This document shows, in pieces, positions 14,771 through 15,254 of a stretch of DNA of 15,254 nucleotides. A program made the translations under genes and the position numbers. Below the pieces are notes generated by a model. The model was given only the letters and a program-made list of their open reading frames with translations, did no database searches and had not been told where the DNA came from. Each line of letters opens with the position of its first letter. Within the stretch, counting starts at the first letter, position 1. Location of the stretch: NCBI GenBank assembly GCA_020049615.1, contig JAIFKN010000291.1, positions 1 through 15,254 of the forward strand. Reading direction: 5' to 3'. This DNA comes from a bacterium (GTDB lineage Bacteria > Planctomycetota > UBA11346).

Positions 14771-15254
14771 ATGCCCGCCCAGCTCTTCCAGGTCGATACC
14801 GCCTCCGTGCGCGCCGAGATCGGCCGCGAACGCCTCCTCGCCATGTGGCGCCAGATGCTCACCATCCGGCGTTTCGAGGAGCGCGCCGAACTGGCCTACA
14901 AGGCCAAGTCGATCGCCGGCTTCCTCCACCTCTACATCGGCCAGGAGGCGGTAGCCACCGGCTGGTTCGCCCACCTGAACCCCGGCATCGACGCCAGCGT
15001 CACCAGCTACCGCTGCCACGCCCAGGCCATCCTCGCCGGGGTCGGCGTCGATGAACTGATGGCCGAGCTGTACGGCAAGGCCGGCGGCAATGTGAAGGGC
15101 AAGGGCGGCTCGATGCACTTCTTCTCCAAGGAGAAGGCCATGCTCGGCGGCCACGGCATCGTCGGCGGCCAGATCCCGGTCGGCACCGGCGCCGCGTTCA
15201 GCGCCAAGTACCGCAAGACCGGCGGCGTCTCGGTGACCTTCCTCGGCGACGGCG
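14771..15254 (+). CDS. pdhA: Pyruvate dehydrogenase E1 component, alpha subunit (partial, cut by window end)
   Basis: The first 161 residues of a thiamine-diphosphate-dependent 2-oxo acid dehydrogenase E1 alpha subunit, which decarboxylates pyruvate as part of the pyruvate dehydrogenase complex. Seen in order: MLTIRRFEERAELAYKAKSI (residues 29-48), HLYIGQEAVATG (53-64), the Y80-R-C-H83-A motif, GNVKGKGGSMHFFS (106-119), GHGIVGGQIPVGTGAAFS (127-144), and the first residues GDG (159-161) of the cofactor-binding motif, where the window stops. The GxGGSMH and IVGGQIPVG segments fit pdhA better than the branched-chain enzyme. The start at 14771 has AGGA six bases upstream. The beta subunit is expected beyond the window. 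Confidence 0.93.
   Translation, partial: MPAQLFQVDTASVRAEIGRERLLAMWRQMLTIRRFEERAELAYKAKSIAGFLHLYIGQEAVATGWFAHLNPGIDASVTSYRCHAQAILAGVGVDELMAELYGKAGGNVKGKGGSMHFFSKEKAMLGGHGIVGGQIPVGTGAAFSAKYRKTGGVSVTFLGDG

Overview
The window is very GC-rich bacterial chromosome. Sense codons end almost always in G or C, Shine-Dalgarno sites are patchy, and genes are tightly packed, with two tail-to-tail overlaps. I infer a Planctomycetota or related PVC-group bacterium, at moderate confidence. The pointers are a sigma factor of the Rhodopirellula/Verrucomicrobium ECF type coupled to a FecR-like anti-sigma factor, a URO-D-like protein with an HSDGD motif, a DUF4380 protein, and an M50 protease beside tyrA. There is no rRNA, tRNA, CRISPR array, transposase or phage gene.

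Left part (1-4969): a minus-strand URO-D superfamily protein is divergent from an AraC-type regulator whose N-terminal cupin-like domain is split by an apparent one-base frameshift near 1202. Two exported proteins follow on the plus strand: a DUF4380 protein, then an LPP20-like/CsgG-FlgO-like/DUF4384 three-part protein.

Middle (4923-11134): an ECF sigma factor, a FecR-like anti-sigma factor with an extra extracytoplasmic domain, and a large secreted GH74-type beta-propeller glycosidase lie on the minus strand in transcription order. The glycosidase ends in an InlB-type repeat and a Gly/Cys-rich membrane tail that looks like a sorting signal. The layout suggests a cell-surface-signalled polysaccharide (probably xyloglucan) degradation unit. 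Ribulokinase (araB), divergent from the sigma gene, fits use of pentoses released from hemicellulose.

Right part (11131-15254): prephenate dehydrogenase and a site-2 protease form a minus-strand pair. Divergent from them are tpiA, a densely hairpinned 215-bp intergenic element, secG with an unusual Ala/Pro/Lys repeat tail, a terminator, and the 5' part of pyruvate dehydrogenase E1 alpha, cut by the window edge. These are mostly housekeeping genes.

The points most worth following are the hairpin array between tpiA and secG, the sigma/FecR/GH74 unit with its sorting tail, the repeat-tailed SecG, and the broken AraC gene. I did not find a clearly new multi-gene system.
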